DNA from: Isoperla grammatica | Lineage: Eukaryota > Arthropoda > Insecta > Plecoptera > Perlodidae | Direction: 5' to 3' | Assembly (NCBI GenBank): GCA_945910005.1 | Contig: OX246739.1 | Coordinates: 8,028,001-8,092,000 of the forward strand | DNA length: 64,000 nt | Shown: positions 37,415 to 49,080 of the stretch, in pieces | How positions within the stretch are numbered: the first letter of the stretch is position 1 | Layout: each line of letters opens with the position of its first letter | Notes under the pieces: generated by a model | Told to the model about the DNA's origin: nothing | Database searches by the model: none | Seen by the model: the letters and a program-made list of their open reading frames with translations, nothing else | Program-made: the position numbers and the translations under genes

Positions 37415-37940
37415 TCGCATATACTTGCTCCAGGTTGTAGATACTTGCTCCAGGTCGTAGATACTTGCTCCAGGTCGTAGATACTTGCTCCAGGTCGTAG
37501 ATACTTGCTCCAGGTCGCAGATACTTGCTCCAGGTTGTAGATACTTGCTCCAGGTCGCAGATACTTGCTCCAGGTCGTAGATACTTGCTCCAGGTCGCAG
37601 ATACTTGCTCCAGGTCGCAGATACTTGCTCCAGGTTGTAGATACTTGCTCCAGGTCGCAGATACTTGCTCCAGGTCGTAGATACTTGCTCCAGGTCGCAG
37701 ATACTTGCTCCAGGTTGTAGATACTTGCTCCAGGTTGTAGATACTTGCTCCAGGTTGTAGATACTTGCTCCAGGTCGCAGATACTTGCTCCAGGTCGTAG
37801 ATACTTGCTACAGGCCGCAGATACTTGCTCCAGGTCGTAGATACTTGCTTCAGGTCGCAGATACTTGCTCCAGGTCGCAGATACTTGACCCAGGTCGTAG
37901 AATGCTTGCTCCAGGTCGTAGATACTTGCTGGAGGTCGCA
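37415..37940. repeat. 20-bp tandem repeat, ~26 copies
   Basis: Unit gtagatacttgctccaggtc. Nearly all variation sits at the junction: tcgtag, ttgtag or tcgcag, that is, transitions at or next to a CpG. The ttgcag combination is absent. The last five or six copies are more divergent, with one 1-bp insertion at about 37903. The 268-codon minus frame is a periodicity artefact: 20 bp read in three frames gives a 60-bp repeat. Confidence 0.96.
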
Positions 37941-39590
37941 GTTGAAATATTTCACGTGCTGATGGATGTAGTGGTGGATTTCGTTTTTTAATTGAAACAT
38001 AATTTCGTTTTTTTTTTTAAATAAAAGTTGTATTTCAGCGTTTTTATCCATATGCCCCTTTACCTGACACCTTTTGAATATGCTCTTATTTACGATGCTT
38101 TGAGATACCGTACTTCAAGATATTTAGAAGTTAGATTGAATCGTTTACTGCATATTATTGGGGTGCCAAAAACAAAACAAATTTGTCCGATTGCAAAAAG
38201 TTCCGATTTTTAGCGATTTTCTCCCCGAAAAACATCAATTGCATATTAATTTCATTGTTATTCACCAACTTGTAATAACGTTGGTGTTTGGCAGTGATTA
38301 ACTTTTGGTATTTTCTGGTTTAAAATAATATATATCGGTGTCACCCCCAGTTGCGAAATTCACAGGTTTCATTACAATACTTCCATGCAATTTGCGATTC
38401 AAAATGCCACCCTTACAACGATGTCTATAGTACGGGGAGATAGTATTGATATTATAAATATTTTAATTATGGTATGGACGTAGGTCAGTCAGTCAGTCAG
38501 TCCCCCCCCCCCCCCCCCCCCGTTTATGATTTTTACTTTCGCCGACCGTAGTATCGAAATCAAACGATAAAACAAAAAAACATAAACATTCGATACGATC
38601 ATCGAGTGTATATGTACAATGATGTGAACGAGACACTGCAAGTAATATTCGCATGTGTTGTTTGTTTCATCTAAAACATATTAACCATTCCGCATTCTAT
38701 TCTAGCCCCGCCCCCAATCCAATACAGGAACCAGTTTTGTTTCTCCTGTAAACTTCATCGCATCGTCAAAATAAGTCCAGTCAACAAAACCCCTCATTTA
38801 AACACATTCGGTTGACTAAAAACCTGTAATGTTGGAATGAATGCCTTTGAGTGCTGCTGAAACGTTTAAAATATGTAAATATCCTTAGCCTTGGTCCGAC
38901 TATAAAAGATTGCAGCTAAAAAGCGTTCGGTATATCTATTTAGTTGAATAATTTAAACCATACCAATATCTTGCTTGCCAGATCAGGGCTGACGTAATTC
39001 ATTACTAGGTTGGGAGATCAGAAGCTGGCGGACGCTCTACTAACAGTAACAACCAAAGAAGTACCTACGTACGCAGTAGGTATCTATCCGTATATATATA
39101 CAGTAGTGAAAGGCCACAGCAATGTCGCTGTTGCAATGCAAATTGGCGTACTTAAAAAATGCATGCTCACAAAGCTAACAAAAAGAAAGTTTCAAGCGCA
39201 AAATTCTCTATATACGAGCGGTTTGTATTGCCTCTTATACACGCTGGACAATTAACTAATGCTAAATCACCTTTCGCCCGTTATAACTATACCCGTGTAG
39301 AAGCTAAACAAACCGACCGATTAATTAAGGTAGAATTAACTTCGGGGTGTTACACCAACACCGACTAAACATAATTAATTTCCCAACTAGAATAAATCCA
39401 GCCACCTGTATTTGTGCTAGTTTGGAATACGGGAATTTATGGCTGTGTACTTTGTAATATCCAGCTTATTGTCACCACAACCCATTTAAAACAAACACAT
39501 ATATACTTACAAGTGGCTGGTAATTATATCCACCTAAGAAGAAGAGCGCGCGATAAATTAGCATGGAAGCCAACACTACAAACATTAAAT
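37941..39590. other. non-coding interval with (CAGT)n and poly(C)
   Basis: No supported gene. Short (CAGT)n at 38484-38501 runs straight into a 20-C homopolymer at 38502-38521. The small frames at 39010-39368 are unconvincing. Confidence 0.45.
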
Positions 39591-39594
39591 TCAG

Positions 39595-39675
39595 TAAGCG
39601 GGATTCGAGCCCACGTCCCTTGTTTCCACACGGGTCTAGAAACTAAGCCTTATAGCCAAACGTGGAAGGTGGACG
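39595..39675 (-). mobile_element. tRNA-derived SINE head
   Basis: Minus strand: A-box-like tttggctataaggcttag, then B box cgtgggctcgaatcccgc. The distance is about 45 bp. Confidence 0.6.
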
Positions 39676-39817
39676 CAAACGTAAGATATTCCAATCGCGG
39701 GTATTATTGTATAACAATGGCATTACCGGACCTTGATCATCAATATAACCGGCACTCCTTGTACCCTTTTTGCCCCAACTAAGTCATCTCATGGTTACGA
39801 AATATCCTAATCAAACA

Positions 39818-40078
39818 GTACCAACTTAATTATATACTTCTCTAGTTCCTACCATCTAATTGAAACAGGTTCATTAGGGATAATTTACGACTTTAAGTTG
39901 GATACCTGAACTTTCTCAATACTACGGACGTGACTAATTATTATAGGTTTGTGGACTCTACTATAAACTGAAGATCACCTTTACGGATGTGTGAGAGAAC
40001 GCCCTAAATCTGTTGATCTTCGTTGAAACAGCGTGCATGAACGGGGCTGTAGATAGATCTAAGGGTCTGAAGTCGATA
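39818..40078 (+). repeat. dispersed repeat copy B, source of the satellite that follows
   Basis: Starts agtaccaacttaattatata, continues tctctagttcctaccatcta, gtccattag-like and aagttggatacctgaacttt, then aatctgttgatcttcgttga. At its 3' end it passes without a break into the first satellite monomer. Confidence 0.7.
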
Positions 40079-42545
40079 TGAGTGAGTAATACGGATTGAA
40101 ACAGCGTGTATGAACAGGGCTGTAGAGAGATAAGGGTCTGAAGTCGGTATGAGTGAGTAATACGGATTGAAACAGCGTGTATGAACAGGGCTGTAGAGAG
40201 ATAAGGGTCTGAAGTCGGTATGAGTGAGTAATACGGATTGAAACAGCGTGTATGAACGGGGCTGTAGATAGATAAGGGTCTGAAGTCGGTATGAGTGAGA
40301 ACACGGATTGAAACAGCGTGTATGAACGGGGCTGTAGAGAGATAAGGGTCTGAAGTCGGTATGAGTGAGTAACACGGATTGAAACAGCGTGTATGAACGG
40401 GGCTGTAGAGAGATAAGGGTCTGAAGTCGGTATGAGTGAGTAACACGGATTGAAACAGCGTGTATGAACAGGGCTGTAGAGAGATAAGGGTCTGAAGTCG
40501 GTATGAGTGAGTAATACGGATTGAAACAGCGTGTATGAACGGGGCTGTAGATAGATCTAAGGGTCTGAAGTCGGTATGAGTGAGTAATACGGATTGAAAC
40601 AGCGTGCATGAACGGGGCTGTAGATAGATCTAAGGGTCTGAAGTCGGTATGAGTGAGTAACACGGATTGAAACAGCGTGTATGAACAGGGCTGTAGAGAG
40701 ATAAGGGTCTGAAGTCGGTATGAGTGAGTAACACGGATTGAAACAGCGTGTATGAACAGGGCTGTAGAGAGATAAGGGTCTGAAGTCGGTATGAGTGAGT
40801 AACACGGATTGAAACAGCGTGTATGAACAGGGCTGTAGAGAGATAAGGGTCTGAAGTCGGTATGAGTGAGTAACACGGATTGAAACAGCGTGTATGAACA
40901 GGGCTGTAGAGAGATAAGGGTCTGAAGTCGGTATGAGTGAGTAATACGGATTGAAACAGCGTGCATGAACGGGGCTGTAGATAGATCTAAGGGTCTGAAG
41001 TCGGTATGAGTGAGTAACACGGATTGAAACAGCGTGTATGAACAGGGCTGTAGAGAGATAAGGGTCTGAAGTCGATATGAGTGAGTAATACGGATTGAAA
41101 CAGCGTGTATGAACGGGGCTGTAGAGAGATAAGGGTCTGAAGTCGGTATGAGTGAGTAACACGGATTGAAACAGCGTGTATGAACAGGGCTGTAGAGAGA
41201 TAAGGGTCTGAAGTCGGTATGAGTGAGTAACACGGATTGAAACAGCGTGTATGAACAGGGCTGTAGAGAGATAAGGGTCTGAAGTCGGTATGAGTGAGTA
41301 ATACGGATTGAAACAGCGTGCATGAACGGGGCTGTAGATAGATCTAAGGGTCTGAAGTCGGTATGAGTGAGTAACACGGATTGAAACAGCGTGTATGAAC
41401 AGGGCTGTAGAGAGATAAGGGTCTGAAGTCGGTATGAGTGAGTAACACGGATTGAAACAGCGTGTATGAACAGGGCTGTAGAGAGATAAGGGTCTGAAGT
41501 CGGTATGAGTGAGTAACACGGATTGAAACAGCGTGCATGAACAGGGCTGTAGAGAGATAAGGGTCTGAAGTCGGTATGAGTGAGTAACACGGATTGAAAC
41601 AGCGTGTATGAACGGAGCTGTAGATAGATCTAAGGGTCTGAAGTCGGTTTGAGTGAGTAATACGGATTGAAACAGCGTGCATGAACGGAGCTGTAGATAG
41701 ATCTAAGGGTCTGAAGTCGGTATGAGTGAGTAATACGGATTGAAACAGCGTGCATGAACGGGGCTGTAGATAGATCTAAGGGTCTGAAGTCGGTATGAGT
41801 GAGTAATACGGATTGAAACAGCGTGTATGAACGGAGCTGTAGATAGATCTAAGGGTCTGAAGTCGGTATGAGTGAGTAATACGGATTGAAACAGCGTGCA
41901 TGAACGGGGCTGTAGATAGATCTAAGGGTCTGAAGTCGGTATGAGTGAGTAATACGGATTGAAACAGCGTGTATGAACGGAGCTGTAGATAGATCTAAGG
42001 GTCTGAAGTCGGTATGAGTGAGTAATACGGATTGAAACAGCGTGCATGAACGGGGCTGTAGATAGATCTAAGGGTCTGAAGTCGGTATGAGTGAGTAATA
42101 CGGATTGAAACAGCGTGTATGAACGGAGCTGTAGATAGATCTAAGGGTCTGAAGTCGGTATGAGTGAGTAATACGGATTGAAACAGCGTGCATGAACGGG
42201 GCTGTAGATAGATCTAAGGGTCTGAAGTCGGTATGAGTGAGTAATACGGATTGAAACAGCGTGTATGAACGGAGCTGTAGATAGATCTAAGGGTCTGAAG
42301 TCGGTATGAGTGAGTAATACGGATTGAAACAGCGTGCATGAACGGGGCTGTAGATAGATCTAAGGGTCTGAAGTCGGTATGAGTGAGTAATACGGATTGA
42401 AACAGCGTGTATGAACGGAGCTGTAGATAGATCTAAGGGTCTGAAGTCGGTATGAGTGAGTAACACGGATTGAAACAGCGTGCATGAACGGGGCTGTAGA
42501 GAGATAAGGGTCTGAAGTCGGTATGAGTGAGTAATACGGATCGAA
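40022..42545. repeat. 71/73-bp satellite array, ~35 copies, with higher-order repeats
   Basis: Monomer begins ggattgaaacagcgtgtatg. Two monomer lengths exist: 71 bp (gtagagagataaggg) and 73 bp (gtagatagatctaaggg). From about 40606 to 41676 monomers form a five-unit higher-order repeat of 357 bp (one 73-mer plus four 71-mers; cgtgcatgaacgggg at 40606, 40963 and 41320). From about 41752 to 42480 the order is a strict two-unit alternation of gcatgaacgggg and tatgaacggag 73-mers with 146-bp period (41752, 41898, 42044 and so on). All three minus frames lack stops through most monomers, which gives frames up to 528 codons; these are not genes. Confidence 0.96.
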
Positions 42546-43603
42546 AAGTGTGTAAAACGCGTTGAGACACGACACTGTTTAACCGACATGCAAATAGCAT
42601 CGACAATAAACATTGCTATCTCTCGCCGTTTATACGTGCTGAATAGCGCCTATCTGCACAAACAACGTCGTACGAGTGCAAGCAAACAGCTGAGACGGCA
42701 ACAATTATTGTTTATACTCGAGAGTTGACCGCAACTGTCAAATGGCTTCGGGGACTGGGAGACAGCGCGTCGTAAAACATACCCTCTTAATGAGTCCGCT
42801 AACACCGGGGCAATTAGCAAACAAGAACTAGAACGACACCATTTACCGGTACCAGCGACAGATGAGGAAGTAAACGAAAGAGCAAAAGAATGAAGTTATA
42901 AACAGAGGGATATTTTGGGACGAGAAGAAATATTAGAATTTGATGGGCAAATGGAAGGAGACAATAGTATGTGCAAAAAATGATGCTGCAGTATATGCAT
43001 TGTAATGGATAGAAAGAAGTAAAAAGACTGGTAGAACAAGGAAGTTTCACGCGAATCCCCGAGTTGATAACAAGAAAAAGTGTCGGATGCTAAAAAAAAA
43101 AAAAAAAAAAATCCCTCTGCTAAAACTCGAACCCAAATAATTGCAAGTACGGCAGCAATTGCGCTGAAAGCTATCGACACTCAACACACAACCCAAGGCA
43201 TCGTCCGAGGTGGGTGGCCGCGTTGCACCAACATGTGCACCAGACAAAACAATTCCAATGCCATATTGATTTGGTCGGCGTCGCAGCCAACACAGCGGGC
43301 GATACGGCGGTATCATTTCGTTTCGTTTATCGTCTCCATAGCCCGCGTGCTGCTGCTGCACACAAACAAAAGCTACGACCAGACGATTAGGTTACTCATT
43401 CATGTATGTACACATGCCATGTGCATGAACAAGATCTCTGTGTAGTGCACGAGGACTAGACATACAAACACACATGTTATACTCTAGTCTCTTCTCATTT
43501 AATGCCCATTTCATGCACTATGGTAACCGAAAATCGACACACTTCCGGGTATTCTTACACACATTCGCAAAATATGCAGTCTTGTACCGGACTCATTATC
43601 ACA
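42546..43603. other. non-coding interval
   Basis: No supported gene. A poly(A) tract lies at 43092-43111. Frames at 43047-43445 cross it and look random. Confidence 0.45.
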
Positions 43604-43876
43604 CAGGGCCTGGATTCACAAGAGGTCCTGAGTTTTATTTTGGTTTTATCTCTAAGACCGGCCTAACTTTGAACATCTTGTAAAACCAAACCCAGGTCAC
43701 ATGAAGAAGTTATAATTAATTCCTGGTGAGAACAAGGACATAATGAGCATTCCAATAATATGTTTTAAAATCTGTTCTAAGATATTTTCCTGGTTTTTAT
43801 AAGAGGTTCAAAGTTAGGCAGGTCTTAGAGATAAGACCAAAAAAAGACTTGGGACCTCTTGTGAATCCGGGCCCAG
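43604..43876. mobile_element. 267-bp MITE with 3-bp CAG duplication
   Basis: The element is 43607-43873. Long inverted termini of about 70 bp start ggcctggattcacaagaggt (left) and ggcccggattcacaagaggt (right, minus strand) and continue through ttatctctaagacc and cctaactttgaac. A direct CAG flanks both ends (43604-43606 and 43874-43876). A 3-bp duplication suggests a PIF/Harbinger-like origin. No coding sequence. Confidence 0.85.
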
Positions 43877-43892
43877 CTGCTTTATATTAAAA

Positions 43893-44030
43893 TGTTCAGG
43901 TACCCAACCTAAGGTTGTGAGAATTATTCCTAACGGACCTGCATCAAGTAGACGGTAGGAACTAGAGGCAGAAAATTAAATTGGTATTATATTATTGGAG
44001 TCGGCTATTTCTTGAGCATGATACTATGAG
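43893..44030 (-). repeat. dispersed repeat copy C
   Basis: Minus strand: agccgactccaataatataa, taccaatttaattttctgcc, ctagttcctaccgtct, ggtccgttaggaataatt, ggttgggtacctgaac. Same block order as copies A and B. Confidence 0.7.
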
Positions 44031-44299
44031 GCAACTTGAGCTACCACTCGAGAGCAGAGCAGCACTGCAGGGGACGATATCCTCCAACCAACATCCACAT
44101 CATCACGCCACGGCCAGCCACATAACCCTCAGGTGTCAACCCCGGCTGACGATCAAACCGACAACAAAGAGACTGTTACGAGACGGCGTATAAACGTCAA
44201 CAACACGGCAAGCACGCGGCAACAACGTGCGCGCGTTGACGTTTGCCAAGGCCCACCTCTCATTTATTACGTGTTTCGATTGTATTTTAATACGCATGC

Positions 44300-44345
44300 G
44301 ACGTATATTACTGAAGAGGGATTCGATCCCAACTCCATACGGTTC
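44300..44345 (-). mobile_element. B-box remnant of a SINE
   Basis: Minus strand gagttgggatcgaatccctc is B-box-like (GATCGAATCCC). No clear A box. Confidence 0.35.
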
Positions 44346-44396
44346 AGCAGTCTTTTTATTAGCATACACTTTTTCTGTTAACTTTACCGCCAGGAA

Positions 44397-44552
44397 AACA
44401 ATATAAATGCCTTTATACACTTTTACATTGAATCGATGGTTTGATGATACCCCCAGGGTAAACAATATAAATGCCTTTATACACTTTTACATTGAATCGA
44501 TGGTTTGATGATACCCCCAGGGTAAACAATATAAATGCCTTTATACACTTTC
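44397..44552. repeat. 64-bp tandem repeat, ~2.4 copies
   Basis: Copies start at 44397, 44461 and 44525 with aacaatataaatgcctttat. The first two are essentially identical, so the duplication is very recent. Confidence 0.93.
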
Positions 44553-44622
44553 CACAGTGATGGCGAATTATATATTTTAATTTAAATAAATAAAACTAAA
44601 TAAATGTGTAGGGCTATTTATT

Positions 44623-44663
44623 TCTACCCAATCAGTTACAAGAATTGATTTTCATTTGGGGAC
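44623..44663 (+). repeat. hairpin module, copy C (diverged)
   Basis: tctacccaatcagttacaag followed by aattgattttcatttgggga. Both outer arms have changed relative to consensus; one changed pair (C-G to A-T) is compensatory, and the inner G-C has become a G-T wobble. Confidence 0.7.
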
Positions 44664-46006
44664 ATCCTGCGTACGTCGTTTAATTTCCTTTATTTCAATT
44701 TTTATTTTTATCAAGGAGTATAAATTGTGTTTAATATTGGCAAAGGCTGCAAACTTAGAAATGTACAAGAGACGAATGCCGTGGTCGACCCCAGCATTCG
44801 TTCGTATTGCCAGCGGTGGTGATCGAACCAGCGAGTGCACCGCCTTGTTGCGAGTGAAAAGAGGCCGCTGCGTTTAGTGTCGCGTGCACCAACATAACAA
44901 AGGCTGTATTGTTGTATCTATACATGTTTTACATGCGTGCCGTGCTCATCGCTGTACGAGTGCACTACTTGCGTTCGGAGCGCAGATAATGGCAGCAAAC
45001 TTGTTGCTCATACAATATACTTGTTGTTTGGGCGCTCTACCAAGGCACTGTGAAAATTAAAAATATTTATATCTTTTTAAATATTCATAGGTGTTTCATT
45101 TTTAACATCGAGCATATCTACGTTTTTTTTTATGTTTGTTGCACTGGAAAATGATGCCATGTAAATGGTTCTAAAATTAATAGAAATTAATTTTTGCCAA
45201 ACAAAGGTATAATATGATGCGAAACCTTGGATTTAATAAGTTCGTGGCATTAAAAAAAAAAAACATGACTCTGATTTAGCATAGCAGAATCGTTTTGTTA
45301 CGTACCTTAACTATGAGTGTGTGAACTGGTCAATTATTTCAAAATCATTTACTGTCACTAGCGGCATTTGAACCCATGTCCCTTGGTTTCAAATACTAGC
45401 AGTATGAAAAAAGATACCTGCATCATGTATACATAAAATCTCAATCGGGTTATTATAATTGATTAAGGTGGTTTTTATTCAACGTGTTTCCACGTAATAC
45501 ACCGTACATGGGTGGAGATAATTAGGCTTATAATAATGAATTACCTATGCCGTTTACATTCAAGACGCCACTTCTCTCGACCTATATATAATACTGGGTA
45601 CCTTGGATACTCGATTTTCTCGCTGACAAATGCGACCGTAACCCTATAGGCCTGCACCAAAATATGTGAATGCAATTTCGTTCTAAATCACTCGATAGGT
45701 GCCCCATCATAATACTCGGCGTGCAAACAAGCAAGCAAGCGAATGCTAATTTGTACAGCCTTGACTCGGCTTCGGCCAATGGAATGAGTTCGTCACACAT
45801 TTGGCCCATCACGAGCGAGCTAAAGCTTGTGCAAGACTGACCTAGCCCATCACACACCACACCATGCAGGCAGCTGTAAACAATACCGTGGCACGTGACG
45901 TGATGGTGCCGAGTTCAGATCCCGGTCGATGCAAGACACGACGGAGGGAACAGTCTTCACTTTCCAATCCTCCGTAGTAATAATAAATGGAGGAAATATC
46001 TGAACG
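44664..46006. other. non-coding interval with SINE B-box remnants
   Basis: No supported gene. B-box-like sequences occur at 45362-45382 (minus, gggttcaaatgcc) and about 45908-45928 (plus, cgagttcagatcccggtc). Confidence 0.4.
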
Positions 46007-46014
46007 ACTGTCTC

Positions 46015-46099
<85 letters not shown>
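46007..46099. repeat. (TCTG)n microsatellite
   Basis: About 22 TCTG units with two TTTG interruptions. It is the complement of the (CAGA)n tract at 4943. Confidence 0.97.
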
Positions 46100-47280
46100 A
46101 AGAGAGGGCGGGCACAACGCGGCAGACTTAATAAAAGCAAGCCAGCCTCACGAGAACAGCAACGAAATTACAGACCTGGCTGCAAAGCTGCAAGTCTTCT
46201 TGTGCAACTAGAAACGTAACGAGATGCATTTCGTAGTTTTCTACGCGGCACATTATTCAATTCCCCCCCCCCCCCCGCTCTCGCTGTACGTGTGGAAACT
46301 ACTGTTCTGGTTCCAGCGCGCAGATACTTTTAGTTTGACATATTATGATTTGAAGTTCCACCTCTTAGTTACGTGACCACCGCCCAGCATAACAAAATAT
46401 ATGAATGATTATAAATAATATCTTATGATTTTGTTAAGTTGTCACGGGGGTAAGGTCAAACAGCGATGGAGGGAAGCAGCAGGGGAGCACATCTAAGGTC
46501 AAGCTATTGTATTCAGAACTGAGATCGGGTGTCAAACTAAGAAAATCTCAAGTCAAGCTATTGTATAGGGTACGCACATCTGACGTAACAGCCGAACTAC
46601 AACAATGGAATAAATGAATTGAACTGGTGGACAAACAACAAGCTGTCAAAGTAATATCTTTGCAAATAATGAGGAGAAACAATTAGTTGTAACGATAGTA
46701 ACTGCTCGCTAATTAAAATTTATGTTAAGTAATGGACAGCAACTATCTGAAAGTTTGCAAACGTTCTGAACGTTTGTTTTTTCCAACTTCAGAACTTCAT
46801 ATTTTTTTTGACAGCTTGTTTGTCCATCGTTTAAATTCATTTGTTTCATTGTTGGTTTTGGTGTTGTGCGTACCCTATTGGTTTCAGAACTGAGATCGGC
46901 ATGAGAATAGCCAACTTTAGTATTGTAGCACAAGCCGCGAAGCAGAATACCCGGTGTGCGTGCTATTAACTACCTTCACGCAACTACTAATATTCTTTGA
47001 AAAAGTGCATACAGGCATATGAATCTGCCTGTATACATTCCTGTGTGACGTAAGCATCAGAGAAGACCGTGTGAGGCACATTTAGATGAAACCGTTGTCA
47101 ACCAGACATGAATGGAATCGACCAATGAGACGTCTCGACGAGATAGCTTTATTTTCATTCTAGCATATTGGTAGTGCCGAACACTATTCAAACAAACACT
47201 GCTGATGACCCAATCTTCTGCGAAATAAAGTATTCGCGTTTAAACTCAAAGTGGCTGACCTCTGGTGAGAGAATCTGGCA
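46100..47280. other. non-coding interval
   Basis: No supported gene. A 14-C run lies at 46263-46276. Between 46440 and 46900 a diverged inverted duplication is visible: cagaactgagatcgg occurs at 46515 and 46884, and gacaaacaacaagctgtcaa (46632) pairs with the complement of ttgacagcttgtttgtcc (46807). Confidence 0.4.
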
Positions 47281-47283
47281 TCA

Positions 47284-47430
47284 ACTCAGTGCGGATAGCT
47301 CACCGCGTTAGCTGTGTTGTAGCGTATGAGCAAGTTGTTTTCGTTTAGATTTCGTTGTGTTGTTCATTGTTCTGGTTGGGTTTTCAATGCAGAAGGTCCA
47401 AAGTTCGATTCCCGGCTCAGGATGGGATTT
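47284..47430 (+). mobile_element. tRNA-like SINE head, split boxes
   Basis: A-box-like ggatagctcaccgcgttagc at about 47290, B box aaagttcgattcccggctc about 100 bp downstream. The extra distance suggests an insertion between the boxes. Confidence 0.45.
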
Positions 47431-47542
47431 TTTTTTACTTTGGAAAATTACTTTAATCTATCTATATAGTGGTGTAGATGCAAAACGGTGACTTGCGCAG
47501 CCGTCATAGCAACAACCCACAATATTAATATAATGCAGTAGA

Positions 47543-47583
47543 TGTCCCCCACTGAAAATCAGTTCTTGTAAATGAGTCGGTAG
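47543..47583 (-). repeat. hairpin module, copy D (minus strand)
   Basis: Plus strand gtcccccactgaaaatcagt followed by tcttgtaaatgagtcggtag, the inverse of copies A-C. It is preceded on its own strand by a ttatttt segment, as in copy C. Confidence 0.8.
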
Positions 47584-48345
47584 AAAATAAGTACAGATTG
47601 AATTTTGGCTTACGATGAAGAGGAGGTTGGGGGGGGGGGGGGAGTGAGGGCTTCCCGAAATGTCAGCTGCAGTTATTATTTGTGATTGTTTGTTGGAAGA
47701 TATTAAAAATGAAATAAAAAGGGAAAATTATACAAGTTACAACATTCAACAAATTATTCTCTAGCATTTGGAGGAGGGGAGAGGGGGGAGGGAGCTTCAG
47801 CTGGATATATTTAATCATAAATTATATAATATTATCATTTCGTGTCTACCCTTACTGTTACGATTTCAATTATGCTCCTTAGGACACTATTTTGGTTGCA
47901 CATTTAAGTTTATACTCATAGTCGACTCATTAAACACCTGCCCGCACTGTTTCAAGGGATTTATTTTAATTTTGAAAGAGGTAGAACCAACGGTCAAGGA
48001 GTCAATTATTAATAAGGGCCTAAATGTGCAATACAAAATACAAATAATTCCCAATGTTAAATGGACATCACAAACCTGATGTTCGCCTATTTACTACATT
48101 CAGCAGTGGACCCATACTATTCCCATTTGGCTTTGCCCTCCTATGCTGGACTCCCCTTATGATGACCTCCGCGATCTATCTAATTCGGAAGACGTCATAT
48201 ATGACTTCAGCTGTCGAGTACGTCGTTAAGCAACAAATAATCAATAAACCCTCACAACATAATATGAATCAAATTTTGACTATGGGAGCCCGCTCTCTAT
48301 CTTTCCACTACATAGAACAAGGGACGATCGCTGCAAAGTTGTCAA

Positions 48346-49080
48346 TTGCCTGATAATTATCACAACTCCCTCACCCCCAACATGTATTCCTTACTTCATT
48401 CAGACGATTGTCTCCTTCCATCTCGCATCTGCTCCTGCACAACTATTGTCAAAAAATATAGTATTAAATACTTAGGTATAGTAATTGACCAACACCTTAG
48501 ATGGGACGACCATATAGATAATATCACTTTAAAGCTACGGAATTCCGTTTATAAATTCTACAAGCTACGAGGCATTTTGACTTTTCCAACTTTAAAGACA
48601 GTATATTTTGCTCTTGTCCAATCAATCCTATATTATGGTATTCTAGTTTGGGGGTGTGCTTACCAAGCCCACTTGTTGAGACTGGAAATAATGCAGAAAT
48701 TAATTCTAAAAAACATGTTACATAAATCTAAACTATACCCAACGAGTGAAGTTTTTAAAGACATGCAAGTGTTAACGGTAAGAAAATTGTACTTCAAAGT
48801 GACTGCACAGTATGTTCGAGCGCACAAAACTCTTTTTCAAAGTATCATTCATGACAAGGATACCATAAGTAAAACACATAATTAACTATTCCTTCCACTA
48901 GTTTTGAGAACATTGCTCCAGAAACACATTCGTTATCTCGGACCCAAAATATACAACTCTCTTCCAACAATAATCAAAATATCAGAAACTAGATTCAAAT
49001 TTAAAAAATACCTAATATCATTTTTACTAGGCACATCTGATGAGGCAATAAACACGATACTAGGCATAAAAGGGGGTTAA
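48346..49080 (+). pseudogene. non-LTR retrotransposon reverse transcriptase, C-terminal part (one internal stop)
   Basis: This is the C-terminal third of a LINE ORF2-type protein, after the catalytic palm. Recognisable blocks are IKYLGIVIDQHLRWDDHI (the YLGVxxDxxLxWxxHI motif that follows the RT catalytic core), a helical thumb region with LRNSVYKFYKLRGIL and VQSILYYGILVWGCAY, and HLLRLEIMQKLILKNML. The frame meets TAA at 48883-48885 but resumes in the same frame as LRTLLQKHIRYLGPKIYNSL, then ends naturally at TAA 49078-49080. So it is a single-stop pseudogene, not a frameshift. The catalytic YADD motif and all 5' domains are missing: the copy is 5'-truncated near 48350. The motifs fit Jockey/CR1/Rex-like clades; I cannot assign one. 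Confidence 0.88.

Noticed and set aside
37245..38051. 268-codon minus frame with YLRPGASIYDLEQVSATWSK-type repeats
   Set aside because: It is a 20-bp tandem array read in three frames. The flanks are unremarkable.
40004..41590. 528-codon minus frame
   Set aside because: A 71-bp satellite cycles through all frames without a stop. Overlapping frames in other registers are equally open, so no frame is favoured.
37415..42545. CRISPR-like regular repeats
   Set aside because: The repeats are head-to-tail with no unique spacers, in a eukaryotic context.
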